Shown here: in pieces, positions 44,471-53,604 of the stretch
Layout: each line of letters begins with the position of its first letter
Numbering within the stretch: the first letter of the stretch is position 1
Assembly (NCBI GenBank): GCA_945787845.1
Contig: CALZJH010000004.1
Coordinates: 124,001-188,000, forward strand
Direction: 5' to 3'
DNA from: an uncultured Woeseiaceae bacterium
Lineage (GTDB): Bacteria; Pseudomonadota; Gammaproteobacteria; Steroidobacterales; Woeseiaceae
Length of the DNA stretch: 64,000 nt
Notes under the pieces: generated by a model
Database searches by the model: none
What the model was told of the DNA's origin: nothing
The model's input: only the letters and a program-made list of their open reading frames with translations
Made by a program: the position numbers and the translations under genes

Positions 44471-45955
44471 ATGAGACTGCACACCAGGATGATTGCTATT
44501 GCCCTTTCCTTGGCGTTTTTTGTTGCCGCGGCTGCACAGGAAGCGGGGCCCGACTGGCTGACGCCGGCCCAGGTACGTGCGGACATCGAACTCGCCGAAT
44601 CAGCCTATGCCCGTGTCCATCCGGGTTACACCCGCTATGCGTCGAAGGACGAAATGCGTACCGCCTGGCAGCAGATCGTCGATCAGGCCGAGGCAGGAGG
44701 CGGTCTGTCGCTTGGTGACTTTTACCTCGCTGTAGAGCGTGCTCTGGTCACAATCCGTTGCGACCATACCAAGGCAGAGCTGCCCAGGGCTTTACGCGTC
44801 AAGCGCGAGCTTGAGCCAGTCTACCTGCCGTTTCGCTGGCAGCTTATCGAGGAACGCGGCATTGTTTCCGCCCCGGGCGAGACTTCGGGCCTGTCTTTCG
44901 GCGATGAAATTCTTGCGATCGACGGTCGCTCGCTTGCCACTATCGTCGCCGCAGTGTCGCCATACATTCCCGTTGACGGATACACAGACTGGTCGCGCCG
45001 CGGCGGTATTACCAAATCGCTGGAATTCATGGGCGGTGCCATCGATCATTTCGGTGCGCTTCTGTGGCCGGTAGGTCCAATGGCCGAACTGGACATCCGG
45101 ACGGCGGGCGGCGAACAGCGCACAGTTGCTGTCGAGCGTCTCACCTTCGACGCCTGGACTGCGCTCGGCGATCAGTCTGGCACAAGGAGAAACTTCAAAG
45201 ACGCCGTAAGCTTCGAGAGGATAGGCGACAAAGCTGCCTATTTGCGCGTCGATACGTTCGTGAATTATCGCAACCCGGTGGATCCGGATGACATCTACGA
45301 CCCGATTTTCGAGGCGATCAGGGACGAGGGGCGCGACAAGCTGATCCTGGACTTGCGCGAGAACGGGGGCGGTTCAACTGACGCGAGCCAACGGCTTGTT
45401 GCGCATCTCATTGATCGAAAGCTGCAGATCAAGACAGACATGCGCGCCGCCACCCTCGATCTCGATGGCCTGAGAGCCCATCTCGACACATGGGACAAAC
45501 GTGCGCTGAACCCTTCTCGTTTTGCGTTTCGCGCGAACACAGACGGGACCTATTCGCTGCGGCGTTTCTTCACCGATGATCTGGACACGGTGAGGCCCGA
45601 TAATCTCGCATTCGAGGGCGAACTGATCATTCTCACGAGCTCCGGCAATTCGTCGGGCAGCACCAACCTGATTGCAGTACTCAACGGACTGGGCCGCGCG
45701 ACGCTGGTGGGTGAGAAAACCGGCGGCAGCGCTGAGGGACCAACCGCCGGACTGCTCTTCACGTTGACCTTGCCGGAGAGCGGCGTCAGGACACGACTGC
45801 CGTTTTTTCGGGTCTCCAACAACGTGCCCAGTTTTGATTCCGGGCTCGGTGTTTCGCCCGATATTGAAGCCCCGCTAACGGTTGCGGCATTCCGCGCCGG
45901 GCGCGACCCGGCGATGGAGGCCGCGCTTAAGCTGATCGGAGACCAGGCCAGATAG
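44471..45955 (+). CDS. Exported S41-family peptidase
   Basis: The 494-residue protein has a signal peptide (about 1-22, ending near VAAAAQ). An N-terminal helical domain leads to a PDZ-like region (LSFGDEILAIDGRSL) and the S41 core: DLRENGGGSTDASQRL, LTSSGNSSGSTNLIAVLNG with the likely nucleophile Ser, and EKTGGS about 20-25 residues later with the likely general-base Lys. This matches tail-specific/C-terminal processing proteases. Substrates are unknown. GGAGGAAC before the ATG at 44471 supports that start. It is probably controlled by the membrane AraC protein encoded upstream. Confidence 0.88.
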   Translation: MRLHTRMIAIALSLAFFVAAAAQEAGPDWLTPAQVRADIELAESAYARVHPGYTRYASKDEMRTAWQQIVDQAEAGGGLSLGDFYLAVERALVTIRCDHTKAELPRALRVKRELEPVYLPFRWQLIEERGIVSAPGETSGLSFGDEILAIDGRSLATIVAAVSPYIPVDGYTDWSRRGGITKSLEFMGGAIDHFGALLWPVGPMAELDIRTAGGEQRTVAVERLTFDAWTALGDQSGTRRNFKDAVSFERIGDKAAYLRVDTFVNYRNPVDPDDIYDPIFEAIRDEGRDKLILDLRENGGGSTDASQRLVAHLIDRKLQIKTDMRAATLDLDGLRAHLDTWDKRALNPSRFAFRANTDGTYSLRRFFTDDLDTVRPDNLAFEGELIILTSSGNSSGSTNLIAVLNGLGRATLVGEKTGGSAEGPTAGLLFTLTLPESGVRTRLPFFRVSNNVPSFDSGLGVSPDIEAPLTVAAFRAGRDPAMEAALKLIGDQAR

Positions 45956-46004
45956 GTACCAGCGACGCCCGGCGCTTCGCGTTGTCTCTATGCACTTCCC
46001 AGAA

Positions 46005-46032
46005 TTGACGCAGCGAGCTCAACTGGCAAAAT
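46005..46032 (+). promoter_or_regulatory. Promoter of the second riboswitch transcript
   Basis: TTGACG (46005-46010), a 16-base spacer and CAAAAT (46027-46032) reproduce the promoter of riboswitch copy 1, including the preceding CCCAGAA. The interval 45956-46192 holds this promoter and the riboswitch and no other gene. Confidence 0.7.
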
Positions 46033-46043
46033 AAATCCTGCGA

Positions 46044-46150
46044 CAAAGGCAAACCTGACCAAAGTCAGTGACGCAAAGCCACGGGTCCTCGCTTCCTCCG
46101 CGACGCATTCTGCTACGCCACGAAGGACCCCAAGACAGCCGGGCTGCCTG
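46044..46150 (+). promoter_or_regulatory. Cyclic di-GMP class I (GEMM) riboswitch, copy 2
   Basis: The plus strand carries AAAGGCAAACC (ending 46054), the hairpin TGAC-CAAA-GTCA, the core GTGACGCAAAGCCACGGG (about 46068-46085), P3 closed by GGGTCC and GGACCC, and the closing strand AAGACAGCCGGGCTGCC (ending 46148). All conserved GEMM blocks are present in order. CCTG (46147-46150) can pair with CAGG at 46161-46164 or with CAGG at 46180-46183 inside the Shine-Dalgarno sequence AGGAGG (46181-46186), so translational control is plausible. Confidence 0.9.
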
Positions 46151-46192
46151 CCGCGTCTTACAGGTCTAATCCGAGTGGACAGGAGGTATGCC

Positions 46193-46813
46193 ATGAAAGC
46201 GCTGCAAGTTACGTTTCTTGTAATTTTCGGCTGTTTGTTCAGCACACAGGCCATTCGACACATACATGTCTACACCATTGGTTTCGAGGAATCGATCGTG
46301 GATCCGGGGACTGCCTTCTATGATGTGCAGGAACAGGTGCGAATGGAGGAATCTACCGAGGAGCTTCTCGCGGAATACGAGTCAACGCGCGCAAGTGTTG
46401 AGGAGGTTCGCAAGTCCGACCCGAGCAGAGATCAGTTCTCGATGCGCCAGGAAAATATCGAGCTGTTCACACGCCATGATGCGCTCGCATCGGAACTAAG
46501 GCAAAGAGAAAACGTAACGCGAGAAATCAGGGATCTTTGGATTTTCTCGGTCGCGGGACTGGCTCTGATTGGCGTCGGTTCGGTCCTTTACACACGGGGA
46601 ATTGAGTGGGTCGGGATGTCGTTAATCCTGCCAGGTTTCCTCGAGCTGAGCTGGTGGTCAGCGCCGTCGTTTACGCTGGGTGGGGCCGTCCGCGAATACG
46701 ATATCTTGCTTATGAACAAGATCATCCTGACCGTTGTCTCGATCGTTTTGTTGTACACGCTCTGGTTCTTTGCTCAGCGCAAGAGACGAGCGAAGCAGGG
46801 CGCGAGTTCCTGA
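46193..46813 (+). CDS. Membrane protein of unknown function under c-di-GMP riboswitch
   Basis: I do not recognise this 206-residue protein. Its layout is a hydrophobic N-terminus (about 3-20, signal anchor), an acidic helical segment of about 85 residues likely to be coiled coil (EESTEELLAEYESTRASVEE), then three hydrophobic helices (about 112-132, 138-158 and 175-195) and a basic tail (RKRRAKQG). The acidic helix probably faces the periplasm. The ATG at 46193 is preferred because AGGAGG sits seven bases upstream. Riboswitch control suggests a role linked to attachment, envelope or motility; that is inference. It converges on sixA. Confidence 0.75.
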   Translation: MKALQVTFLVIFGCLFSTQAIRHIHVYTIGFEESIVDPGTAFYDVQEQVRMEESTEELLAEYESTRASVEEVRKSDPSRDQFSMRQENIELFTRHDALASELRQRENVTREIRDLWIFSVAGLALIGVGSVLYTRGIEWVGMSLILPGFLELSWWSAPSFTLGGAVREYDILLMNKIILTVVSIVLLYTLWFFAQRKRRAKQGASS

Positions 46814-46832
46814 CAGCGCCCGTAGTGCGTGC

Positions 46833-47330
46833 TTACAGGGCGGACTTTTTTGGCCAGTCGTGCACGAGTAATTCAGTCGCGGGTCGCTCGTAAAGCGACC
46901 AGTTGTCCTGGTCGATCTGGACGCTGACTACGCCTGCGGTCGGCAGGTTGTTGGTCAGGCCGGAAACCAGGAAATTGACGAAGTCGGTCAGTCCGGGATT
47001 GTGTCCGATCACCATGAGATTATTGAAACCGTTGTCCTGGGCAACAACGACATCGAGAATGTCGTCGAGCGACGCCAGGTACAGGCGATCTTCCTTCTGC
47101 AGGAACTCGCGGGGGTAGCTGATGGCTTGCGCTATGACCTTTGCGGTTGTCCAGGCGCGAACCGCGGGGCTGGAGACGATGAGCGAGGGTCGAATGCCGT
47201 GTTCCTGTATGCGCCGGCCCATTTCAGGCGCGTCGCGTTCGCCGCGACGATTCAGCGGTCGCTTGTTGTCCGGCAGGCTGGAGTCTTTCCAGCTGGACTT
47301 AGCATGTCTTACAATTGTTAGTATTTTCAA
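46833..47330 (-). CDS. sixA: SixA-type histidine phosphatase
   Basis: The 165-residue protein is a small histidine-phosphatase-superfamily member. The catalytic RH motif is in TIVRHAKSSWKD near residues 6-17, the second His lies in VIGHNPGLTDF, and VSSPAVRAWTTAKVIA is typical. SixA dephosphorylates phosphohistidine on relay or PTS proteins; the actual partner here is unknown. It lies 24 bases after sufT on the same strand and may be read through from the SUF operon. Confidence 0.88.
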   Translation of the reverse strand: MKILTIVRHAKSSWKDSSLPDNKRPLNRRGERDAPEMGRRIQEHGIRPSLIVSSPAVRAWTTAKVIAQAISYPREFLQKEDRLYLASLDDILDVVVAQDNGFNNLMVIGHNPGLTDFVNFLVSGLTNNLPTAGVVSVQIDQDNWSLYERPATELLVHDWPKKSAL

Positions 47331-47354
47331 CGATGTAAGGCCTTGATCTAGAAA

Positions 47355-47906
47355 TTACATCAACCCTGTTTGTAGCCGGGCTTCGTCCGTCATCATGCCG
47401 ACATTCCACGGCGGGTCAAATACGAGTTCCACCGTCACGTCGGTAACCGTCGGAATGACAGCGATTTTTTCGCGCGCATCCTGCACCAGCACATCGCCCA
47501 TGCCGCAGCCAGGTGCGGTGAGCGTCATATCGACACTCACAGAACGCTGGCCGTTTCCGAGCGGTGTGACGTCGCACCGATAGACCAGGCCGAGGTTGAC
47601 GATATCGACGGGAATTTCCGGGTCATAACAGGTCTTCAATTGCTCCCAGATCACGCTCTCGATGTCTTCATCAGTCGCGTTTTCGGGGATGGCCGGTGGT
47701 GGGACCGGCTCCTTGCCAAGCGCATCCGCATCGGTGCCCGAAATCCGAAACAGGTTGCCTTCGACGTATACGGTGAAGCTGCCACCCAGCGCCTGGGTGA
47801 TAAACCCCTCGGTTCCTTCGCGCAACGTAACGACTTCTCCCACGGGAATGATGATCGCGCTGACGTCACGTATCAGGTTTACGGGTTCATTGGTGTGACC
47901 GAACAT
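47355..47906 (-). CDS. sufT: Fe-S cluster assembly protein SufT
   Basis: The 183-residue protein has an N-terminal segment special to SufT (VSAIIIPVGEVVTLREGTEG) and a C-terminal MIP18/DUF59 domain (IWEQLKTCYDPEIPVDIVNL, TAPGCGMGDVLVQDAREKI). SufT helps mature Fe-S proteins under high demand. The ATG at 47906 (MFGHTNEPV) is chosen; the longer frame upstream overlaps sufU. It follows sufU by seven bases and is the last gene of the SUF set. Confidence 0.92.
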   Translation of the reverse strand: MFGHTNEPVNLIRDVSAIIIPVGEVVTLREGTEGFITQALGGSFTVYVEGNLFRISGTDADALGKEPVPPPAIPENATDEDIESVIWEQLKTCYDPEIPVDIVNLGLVYRCDVTPLGNGQRSVSVDMTLTAPGCGMGDVLVQDAREKIAVIPTVTDVTVELVFDPPWNVGMMTDEARLQTGLM

Positions 47907-47913
47907 TGGCAAT

Positions 47914-48381
47914 CTACTCCGTGGTAGCCGGTTGGGTGTCGTTGGTGAGGGCTGCTTGCAGAGCGTGCCAGGCAAGCGTCGCGCATTTGACGCGCGACGG
48001 GTAGGCGCGTACGCCGTCGAGCGCCTTGAGGTTTTCAAGATGCGCATCGAGATTCGCGTATGGCGCAGCCGTCGTCAGGCGGGTGCTAATCGTAGCCGAG
48101 CAGCTCTTCGCGTCGTCGACCTCGAGCCCGGTGACCGCTTCTGTCAGCAGCGATGCCGAGGCGATGGAAATGGCACAACCACTGCCCTCGAAGCTCGAGG
48201 ATTCTATCGTGCCGCTTGCGTCCACGCGAAAATACAGCCTGAGCTTGTCGCCACACAGAGGATTTATGCCGTCCGCTGTGTGGGTGGCGTCCTCAAGCCG
48301 CCCGAAATGCCGGGGATTGCGCGAATGATCGATGACCAGCTCACGGTACAGGTCCTGCATATCGGGTGCCGCGTCGCTCAT
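47914..48381 (-). CDS. sufU: SUF scaffold/sulfur acceptor SufU
   Basis: The 155-residue IscU-fold protein keeps three metal-binding cysteines, in GINPLCGDKL, SFEGSGCAISIASASLL and SRVKCATLAWHAL. It starts DLYRELVIDHSRNPRHFG. The spacing before the third Cys is that of SufU rather than IscU. SufU accepts sulfur from the desulfurase SufS. The ATG at 48381 overlaps the sufS stop by four bases. Confidence 0.93.
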   Translation of the reverse strand: MSDAAPDMQDLYRELVIDHSRNPRHFGRLEDATHTADGINPLCGDKLRLYFRVDASGTIESSSFEGSGCAISIASASLLTEAVTGLEVDDAKSCSATISTRLTTAAPYANLDAHLENLKALDGVRAYPSRVKCATLAWHALQAALTNDTQPATTE

Positions 48382-49613
48382 GCAAAAAGCTCTCTGGCCT
48401 TGTCGAGCGCGGCGACCAGCCGGTCGATGTCGTCGTGAGTGTTGTAGAACGCCAGCGATGCCCGACACGTGCCGGACACTCCGAAGTACTGCATGACCGG
48501 CATTGCGCAGTGATGGCCGGTGCGGATCGCTACGCCCTGGTGATCGAGAATGGTGCCGAGATCGTGTGAATGAATATCGTCCAACAGGAACGACTGCACA
48601 CTGGCTTTGCGGCGTGCCTGCCCGATCAGGCGCATGCCGTCGACGTTGCTGAGCCGCGCAACCATGTGATCGTGCAGTTTCTGTTCGTAACGAGCGATCG
48701 TCTGCATGCCGATGGACTGCAAATAGTCGACGGCCGCACCGAGACCGACGACACCGGAGATATTCGGTGTCCCGGCTTCGAACTTGTAAGGGAGCTCGTT
48801 GTAGATTGTCTTGTCGAAACTGACTTCGAGAATCATGTCGCCGCCGCCTTGCCACGGTGGCATGGCGTCGAGGATTGCCTCGCGGCCATACAGGACACCC
48901 GTGCCGGTCGGCCCGAACATCTTGTGGCCGGAGAACGCATAGAAATCACAGTCCAGAGCCTGCACGTCGACGTCAAGATGCGGGACACCCTGCGCGCCAT
49001 CAATCAGGACAGGAATGCCGCGCTGTCGCGCATGTTCAATGACTTTTTCGACGGGGCAGACCGTGCCCAGGGCGTTGGAGATATGGGCCATACCGATGAG
49101 GAAGACCCGGTCATCGATCAAGCCCAACAGGGAATCGAGTTCGACTTCGCCACGCTCATTGATGGGTGCCACCACGAGCTCGGCGCCGGTTTGCTCGCAG
49201 ACCAGCTGCCAGGGGACGATGTTGGCGTGGTGCTCAAGATGCGTAATCAGGATCTTGTCGCCAGGTTGCAGGCGTGGGCGGCAAAAGCTCTGCGCCACGA
49301 GGTTGATCGACTCGGTGGTGCCGCTGGTCAGGACGATTTCGCTACGGGACTTCGCGTTGATGAAATCCCGAACCTTGTCGCGGGCGCCCTCATACGCTTC
49401 AGTTGCGCGATGGCTGAGCGTGTGTACGCCGCGATGGACGTTGGCGTGATCCTCTCGCTGGTAGCTGGCTACCGCATCAATTACGGCAGCGGGCTGTTGT
49501 GCCGACGCCGCGCTGTCGAGGTAGACGAGCGGTTGCCCGTGGACCGACTGGTCAAGCGCCGGGAAGTCAGCGCGCCAATCGGTAGCGGTGACAGTCTTGG
49601 CGGTCGCGCCCAT
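48378..49613 (-). CDS. sufS: Cysteine desulfurase SufS
   Basis: This PLP enzyme removes sulfur from cysteine for cluster assembly. The PLP lysine is in AFSGHKMFGPTG (near 233), with HHANIVPW and SGTTESINLVAQ upstream. The persulfide cysteine is in RTGHHCAMPVM (near 369). Group II architecture and 411 residues fit SufS. Its ATG overlaps the sufD stop by one base. Confidence 0.96.
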   Translation of the reverse strand: MGATAKTVTATDWRADFPALDQSVHGQPLVYLDSAASAQQPAAVIDAVASYQREDHANVHRGVHTLSHRATEAYEGARDKVRDFINAKSRSEIVLTSGTTESINLVAQSFCRPRLQPGDKILITHLEHHANIVPWQLVCEQTGAELVVAPINERGEVELDSLLGLIDDRVFLIGMAHISNALGTVCPVEKVIEHARQRGIPVLIDGAQGVPHLDVDVQALDCDFYAFSGHKMFGPTGTGVLYGREAILDAMPPWQGGGDMILEVSFDKTIYNELPYKFEAGTPNISGVVGLGAAVDYLQSIGMQTIARYEQKLHDHMVARLSNVDGMRLIGQARRKASVQSFLLDDIHSHDLGTILDHQGVAIRTGHHCAMPVMQYFGVSGTCRASLAFYNTHDDIDRLVAALDKARELFA

Positions 49614-50803
49614 TAGGAAAAGTCCTCGTCCGACTGAATGATCTCCCGCAGGCGCGTCTTAACCAGCTCACTGACAATACTCTTGGCTGACTCGATCGGG
49701 ACGCGGGAAACGAGGCCCGCCGCGAAGGCATGCGTCAGCACCTGCTTCGCGTGCTGGCGGTCCAGCCCCCTGGTGCGCAAGTAGAAGAGGGACGTCTCGT
49801 CCAGCTGTCCCACGGTCGTTCCGTGGCTGCACTTTACGTCGTCGGTATAGATCTCGAGTTCAGGCTTTGCGTCGATCTCGGCTTTCTCGGACAGCAGCAG
49901 GTTGTGATTCGCCTGGTCGGCATCGGTGCCGTCGGCCCCTTTGTGCACGATGGCCTTGCCGTTCCAGACGCAGCGGCATCGCCCGTTCAGAATGCCGCGG
50001 TATTCCTGCCTCGACGTCGCGGGCCCGACGCGGTGATCGACACGCGTGTGGTTGTCAATGTGCTGGCCCTCACCGGCCAGGTAGAGACCGTCAAACGAAA
50101 TCTCGGCACCCGGATTCGAGATACCAATAACGATGTCGTTGCGCACGAGCCCGCCGCCGAGGTCGAAGCTGGCCGACGTAAAGCGCGCATCCCGTCCTGT
50201 GTTGACGGTCGTGTGCGTCGTTTGCACATGCCGCAAGTCGCGTGACTGGATACGGAGATGCGCCGCGTTAGCGTTGTCGCCAACGGAGATTGCAACGATA
50301 GTGTTCGCGTAGTGGTCCTGGGCGCCCTGGGACGTGTGGTATTCCACGACGTCACCGCTGGCCCCTGCCGCAAACTCGATCTCAACATGCGCTTGTGATG
50401 TCGCGGCATCGGCCGCGCCGTCAATAAAGAGCAGACCGACCGGTTTATCGGGTGCGCCGTCGATGCGAACCCGCAGGCCGTCGACCAGCAGTGCCGAATT
50501 GAGTTCTGCGAGTGCATTAGCGGCTGCGGGCACGTCATCCAGCCGCTCGGCACTGATGCCCGACGTAGCGCCGGGCAGCCGAAGTTCGCCATTCGCGATA
50601 ACAAACCAGGTTGCGTCGATCGAGCCGGTAATGCGTTCGATCTCCTCGTCAATGTCGGCCGCCACGGTTTTAGCCCCGGCTTCGAGCCAGCGCGATGTGA
50701 TGTCCCGCGCACGCGAAAGATCGGTGTACCTCCAATCTTCATCGCGCGTCGTGGGCAGGCGCCCAACGATTTCGCGCAGGTCTTCTGGCGATTGCCGCGT
50801 CAT
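49613..50803 (-). CDS. sufD: Fe-S assembly scaffold subunit SufD
   Basis: The 396-residue subunit forms the SufBC2D scaffold. The family's beta-helix core is seen in [21 protein letters not shown]-like [16 protein letters not shown] and [20 protein letters not shown]. The strongly conserved SCHG-type region appears as [20 protein letters not shown] with the histidine near 335. It overlaps sufC by four bases. Confidence 0.95.
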   Translation of the reverse strand: MTRQSPEDLREIVGRLPTTRDEDWRYTDLSRARDITSRWLEAGAKTVAADIDEEIERITGSIDATWFVIANGELRLPGATSGISAERLDDVPAAANALAELNSALLVDGLRVRIDGAPDKPVGLLFIDGAADAATSQAHVEIEFAAGASGDVVEYHTSQGAQDHYANTIVAISVGDNANAAHLRIQSRDLRHVQTTHTTVNTGRDARFTSASFDLGGGLVRNDIVIGISNPGAEISFDGLYLAGEGQHIDNHTRVDHRVGPATSRQEYRGILNGRCRCVWNGKAIVHKGADGTDADQANHNLLLSEKAEIDAKPELEIYTDDVKCSHGTTVGQLDETSLFYLRTRGLDRQHAKQVLTHAFAAGLVSRVPIESAKSIVSELVKTRLREIIQSDEDFS

Positions 50804-51552
50804 CCGTTTGCCGCCTCGCGAACCCAGTCGTAGCCTTTTTCTTCGAGCTCGTGGGCCAGCATTTTGTCGCCCGACTTGATGATCTGTCCCTGCGACAGCA
50901 CGTGCACGAAATCGGGTTCGATGTAGTCGAGCAGGCGCTGGTAATGAGTAACCAGGATGATTGCCCGATCGGGTCCCCGCAGTGAATTGACACCCTGCGC
51001 AACCGCCTTGAGCGCATCAATGTCGAGACCGGAGTCGGTCTCGTCGAGAATCGCCAGCTCGGGCTCCAGCATCGCCATTTGCAGGATCTCGTTGCGCTTC
51101 TTTTCGCCACCCGAGAAGCCTTCGTTGACACCGCGATTCAGGAACTTCGGGTCCATGCCCAACATCGCCATTTTTTCTTTCGCGAGCTTCAGGAATTCAA
51201 ATGCATCGATCTCGTCGATTCCCTGGTGCTTGCGTTTCGCGTTTAGCGCCGCCTTGAGGAGGTAGGCATTGTTAACGCCCGGAATCTCGACCGGGTACTG
51301 GAAGCCCAGGAAAATGCCGTTGCGGGCGCGTTCTTCGGGTTCGAGTTGCAGCAGGTCCTGACCCTTGAAGGTGACGGAACCGCCCGTGACTTCGTAGTCC
51401 TCGTGGCCCGCAACGACCTGCGCCAACGTACTCTTACCGGAGCCGTTGGGGCCCATGATGGCATGTACTTCGCCGGCGTTAACCGACAGGGACAGGCCGC
51501 GGAGGATTTCACTGTCGCCGATGCGACTCTTGAGGTTCTTGATTTCGAGCAT
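50800..51552 (-). CDS. sufC: Fe-S assembly ATPase SufC
   Basis: The 250-residue ABC-type ATPase has Walker [10 protein letters not shown] (near 35-43), the signature [11 protein letters not shown] (near 144-154), Walker [14 protein letters not shown] and a switch His in [10 protein letters not shown]. It drives conformational change of SufB-SufD. It is soluble and has no transporter domain. It follows sufB by eight bases. Confidence 0.97.
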   Translation of the reverse strand: MLEIKNLKSRIGDSEILRGLSLSVNAGEVHAIMGPNGSGKSTLAQVVAGHEDYEVTGGSVTFKGQDLLQLEPEERARNGIFLGFQYPVEIPGVNNAYLLKAALNAKRKHQGIDEIDAFEFLKLAKEKMAMLGMDPKFLNRGVNEGFSGGEKKRNEILQMAMLEPELAILDETDSGLDIDALKAVAQGVNSLRGPDRAIILVTHYQRLLDYIEPDFVHVLSQGQIIKSGDKMLAHELEEKGYDWVREAANG

Positions 51553-51560
51553 GTCTTTTC

Positions 51561-53009
51561 CTAACCGACGGCGCCTTCCAGGCTGACGTTGAGCAACGCC
51601 TGGGCCTCTACGGCAAATTCCATCGGGAGTTCCTTGAAGACTTCCTTGCAGAAGCCGTTAACAATCATATTCACGGCATCCTCTTCCGAGATGCCGCGCT
51701 GGCGGCAGTAGAACAGCTGGTCTGCCGAGATCTTGGACGTTGTTGCCTCGTGTTCGACTTTTGCCGAAGGGTGCTTGATTTCCATGTAGGGGAACGTGTG
51801 CGCGCCGCAGTTCTTGCCAATCAGCAACGAGTCGCACTGCGTGTGATTGCGGGCGCCGGCCGCCTGCGGCATGATGCGCACCAGGCCGCGGTAGGACTGC
51901 TGCGCCCTGCCGGCCGAAATGCCTTTCGACACGATCGTCGAACGTGTATTGCGCCCGATATGAATCATCTTGGTGCCGGTGTCGGCCTGCTGCAGGTTGT
52001 TGGTGACGGCCACCGAGTAGAATTCTCCGACCGAGTTTTCGCCACGCAGCAGGCAGCTCGGATATTTCCAGGTTATTGCGGAACCGGTTTCGACCTGTGT
52101 CCAGGAAATCTTGGAGTTCTTGCCGCGGCAGTCGCCGCGCTTGGTCACGAAGTTATAGATGCCCCCGACACCGTTCTCGTCGCCCGGATACCAGTTCTGG
52201 ACGGTTGAATACTTGATTTCAGCGTCGTCGAGCGCCACGAGCTCGACGATGGCGGCGTGCAGCTGGTTCTCATCACGCATCGGCGCCGTGCACCCTTCCA
52301 GGTAACTGACGTAGCTGCCTTCTTCGGCCACAATCAGGGTGCGCTCGAACTGTCCCGTGTTGGCGGCGTTGATACGGAAATACGTGGACAACTCCATCGG
52401 GCAGCGCACGCCCTTCGGGATATACACAAACGATCCATCACTAAAGACGGCCGAGTTTAGCGCCGCAAAATAATTGTCGCGTCGGGGTACGACGGACCCG
52501 AGGTACTGTTTGACGAGTTCGGGGTGCTCGATGACGGCTTCGGAGAACGAGCAGAATATGACGCCGGCATCGGCCAGCTTGTCCTTGAACGTCGTTGCGA
52601 CTGAGACACTGTCAAATACGGCATCCACGGCGACGCCGGCGAGACGCGCCCTTTCATGCAGGGGAATGCCGAGCTTGTCGTAGGTTTCCAGCAGCTTCGG
52701 GTCGACCTCATCGAGGCTCTTGGGCCGATCCTCGTCGGACTTCGGGGCGGCAAAGTACGAGATCTGGTCGTACTCGATTTTCGGGTAGTGCAGGTGCGCC
52801 CACTCCGGCTCTTTCATTTCCAGCCATTGACGATAAGCCTGCAGTCGCCATTCGAGCAGCCATTCGGGCTCGTTCTTGCGTGCCGAGATTGCGCGCACGA
52901 CGTTCTCGTCGAGCCCTGGTGGGAAACTCTCGGTCGCAATGTCGGTTACGAAGCCGTGCTCGTAGCGTCGATTGACGAAGCCTTCGATATTTTCTGATTC
53001 AGTCGACAT
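51561..53009 (-). CDS. sufB: Fe-S assembly scaffold SufB
   Basis: The 482-residue protein is the cluster-building subunit of SufBC2D. Typical blocks are [59 protein letters not shown] and the C-terminal [20 protein letters not shown]. The cysteines in EGC and YC match the sulfur path and cluster site of SufB. The ATG at 53009 (MSTESENI) is used; a longer reading would run into the regulator gene, whose end it already overlaps by 11 bases. Confidence 0.97.
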   Translation of the reverse strand: MSTESENIEGFVNRRYEHGFVTDIATESFPPGLDENVVRAISARKNEPEWLLEWRLQAYRQWLEMKEPEWAHLHYPKIEYDQISYFAAPKSDEDRPKSLDEVDPKLLETYDKLGIPLHERARLAGVAVDAVFDSVSVATTFKDKLADAGVIFCSFSEAVIEHPELVKQYLGSVVPRRDNYFAALNSAVFSDGSFVYIPKGVRCPMELSTYFRINAANTGQFERTLIVAEEGSYVSYLEGCTAPMRDENQLHAAIVELVALDDAEIKYSTVQNWYPGDENGVGGIYNFVTKRGDCRGKNSKISWTQVETGSAITWKYPSCLLRGENSVGEFYSVAVTNNLQQADTGTKMIHIGRNTRSTIVSKGISAGRAQQSYRGLVRIMPQAAGARNHTQCDSLLIGKNCGAHTFPYMEIKHPSAKVEHEATTSKISADQLFYCRQRGISEEDAVNMIVNGFCKEVFKELPMEFAVEAQALLNVSLEGAVG

Positions 53010-53463
53010 TGTTTTCCACGTTGATTGGCAGGCCGGCAAAGCGAAATGTCGGTACCGGGCTGTTGCTGCGTAAAAGGTCATTGAGCGTCACGTCCTGAAG
53101 GGCGCGACGAATAGCCACATTGATGCGTTGCCAGGCGCCCCCGACGCTGCAGACGCCCTCATGCTCGCAATCGCCGTCACTGGCGCTGCACTCTGTTATG
53201 GACACGGGGCCTTCCAGCGCATCGATGACATCGGCGGCCGTTATATTCTGTGGCGGTCGTGCCAGCCGGTAGCCGCCATTTGCCCCGCGCATCGAAGTGA
53301 CCAGTCCGGCGCGTGCCAGCGATTTCAGCAACTTGCTGACCGTGGGCACGGCTATGCCGGTCGACTGGGCGACATCGGCAGCACTGCAGACGCTCGCCTG
53401 ATGCGCTGCAAGATGCGCGAGCAGGACCGTTCCGTAGTCGGTTAATTTACTGATTCTAAGCAC
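52999..53463 (-). CDS. Rrf2/IscR-family regulator of the SUF operon
   Basis: The 154-residue protein has an N-terminal winged helix-turn-helix ([38 protein letters not shown]) and three cysteines C92, C99 and C105 ([15 protein letters not shown]) placed like the [2Fe-2S] ligands of IscR. It is the first gene of the SUF operon and should sense cluster status and repress its own operon. A perfect GACTATTTTAGTC dyad lies 27 bases upstream, inside the promoter. Confidence 0.93.
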   Translation of the reverse strand: MLRISKLTDYGTVLLAHLAAHQASVCSAADVAQSTGIAVPTVSKLLKSLARAGLVTSMRGANGGYRLARPPQNITAADVIDALEGPVSITECSASDGDCEHEGVCSVGGAWQRINVAIRRALQDVTLNDLLRSNSPVPTFRFAGLPINVENNVD

Positions 53464-53489
53464 GAAATTGGCAGAGTTCGGTCAATAAA

Positions 53490-53524
53490 GGACTATTTTA
53501 GTCCTATTTCGTCCAGCGTACCAA
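53490..53524 (-). promoter_or_regulatory. suf promoter with embedded IscR type-1-like operator
   Basis: GGACTATTTTAGTCC (53490-53504) is a perfect inverted repeat around a 3-base centre, and its core fits the type 1 IscR pattern GACTRWWWYAGTC. Read on the minus strand, TTGGTA (53519-53524), an 18-base spacer and TAAAAT (53495-53500) form a promoter whose -10 lies inside the operator. A bound repressor would block RNA polymerase. Confidence 0.7.
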
Positions 53525-53604
53525 CCCCTGGGGCGAATTCTTGGGCGTTTTCGAGGTCTTTTTTGTTATCCTACGCCGCGACAGACGGACCTGACTGGAA
53601 TACC

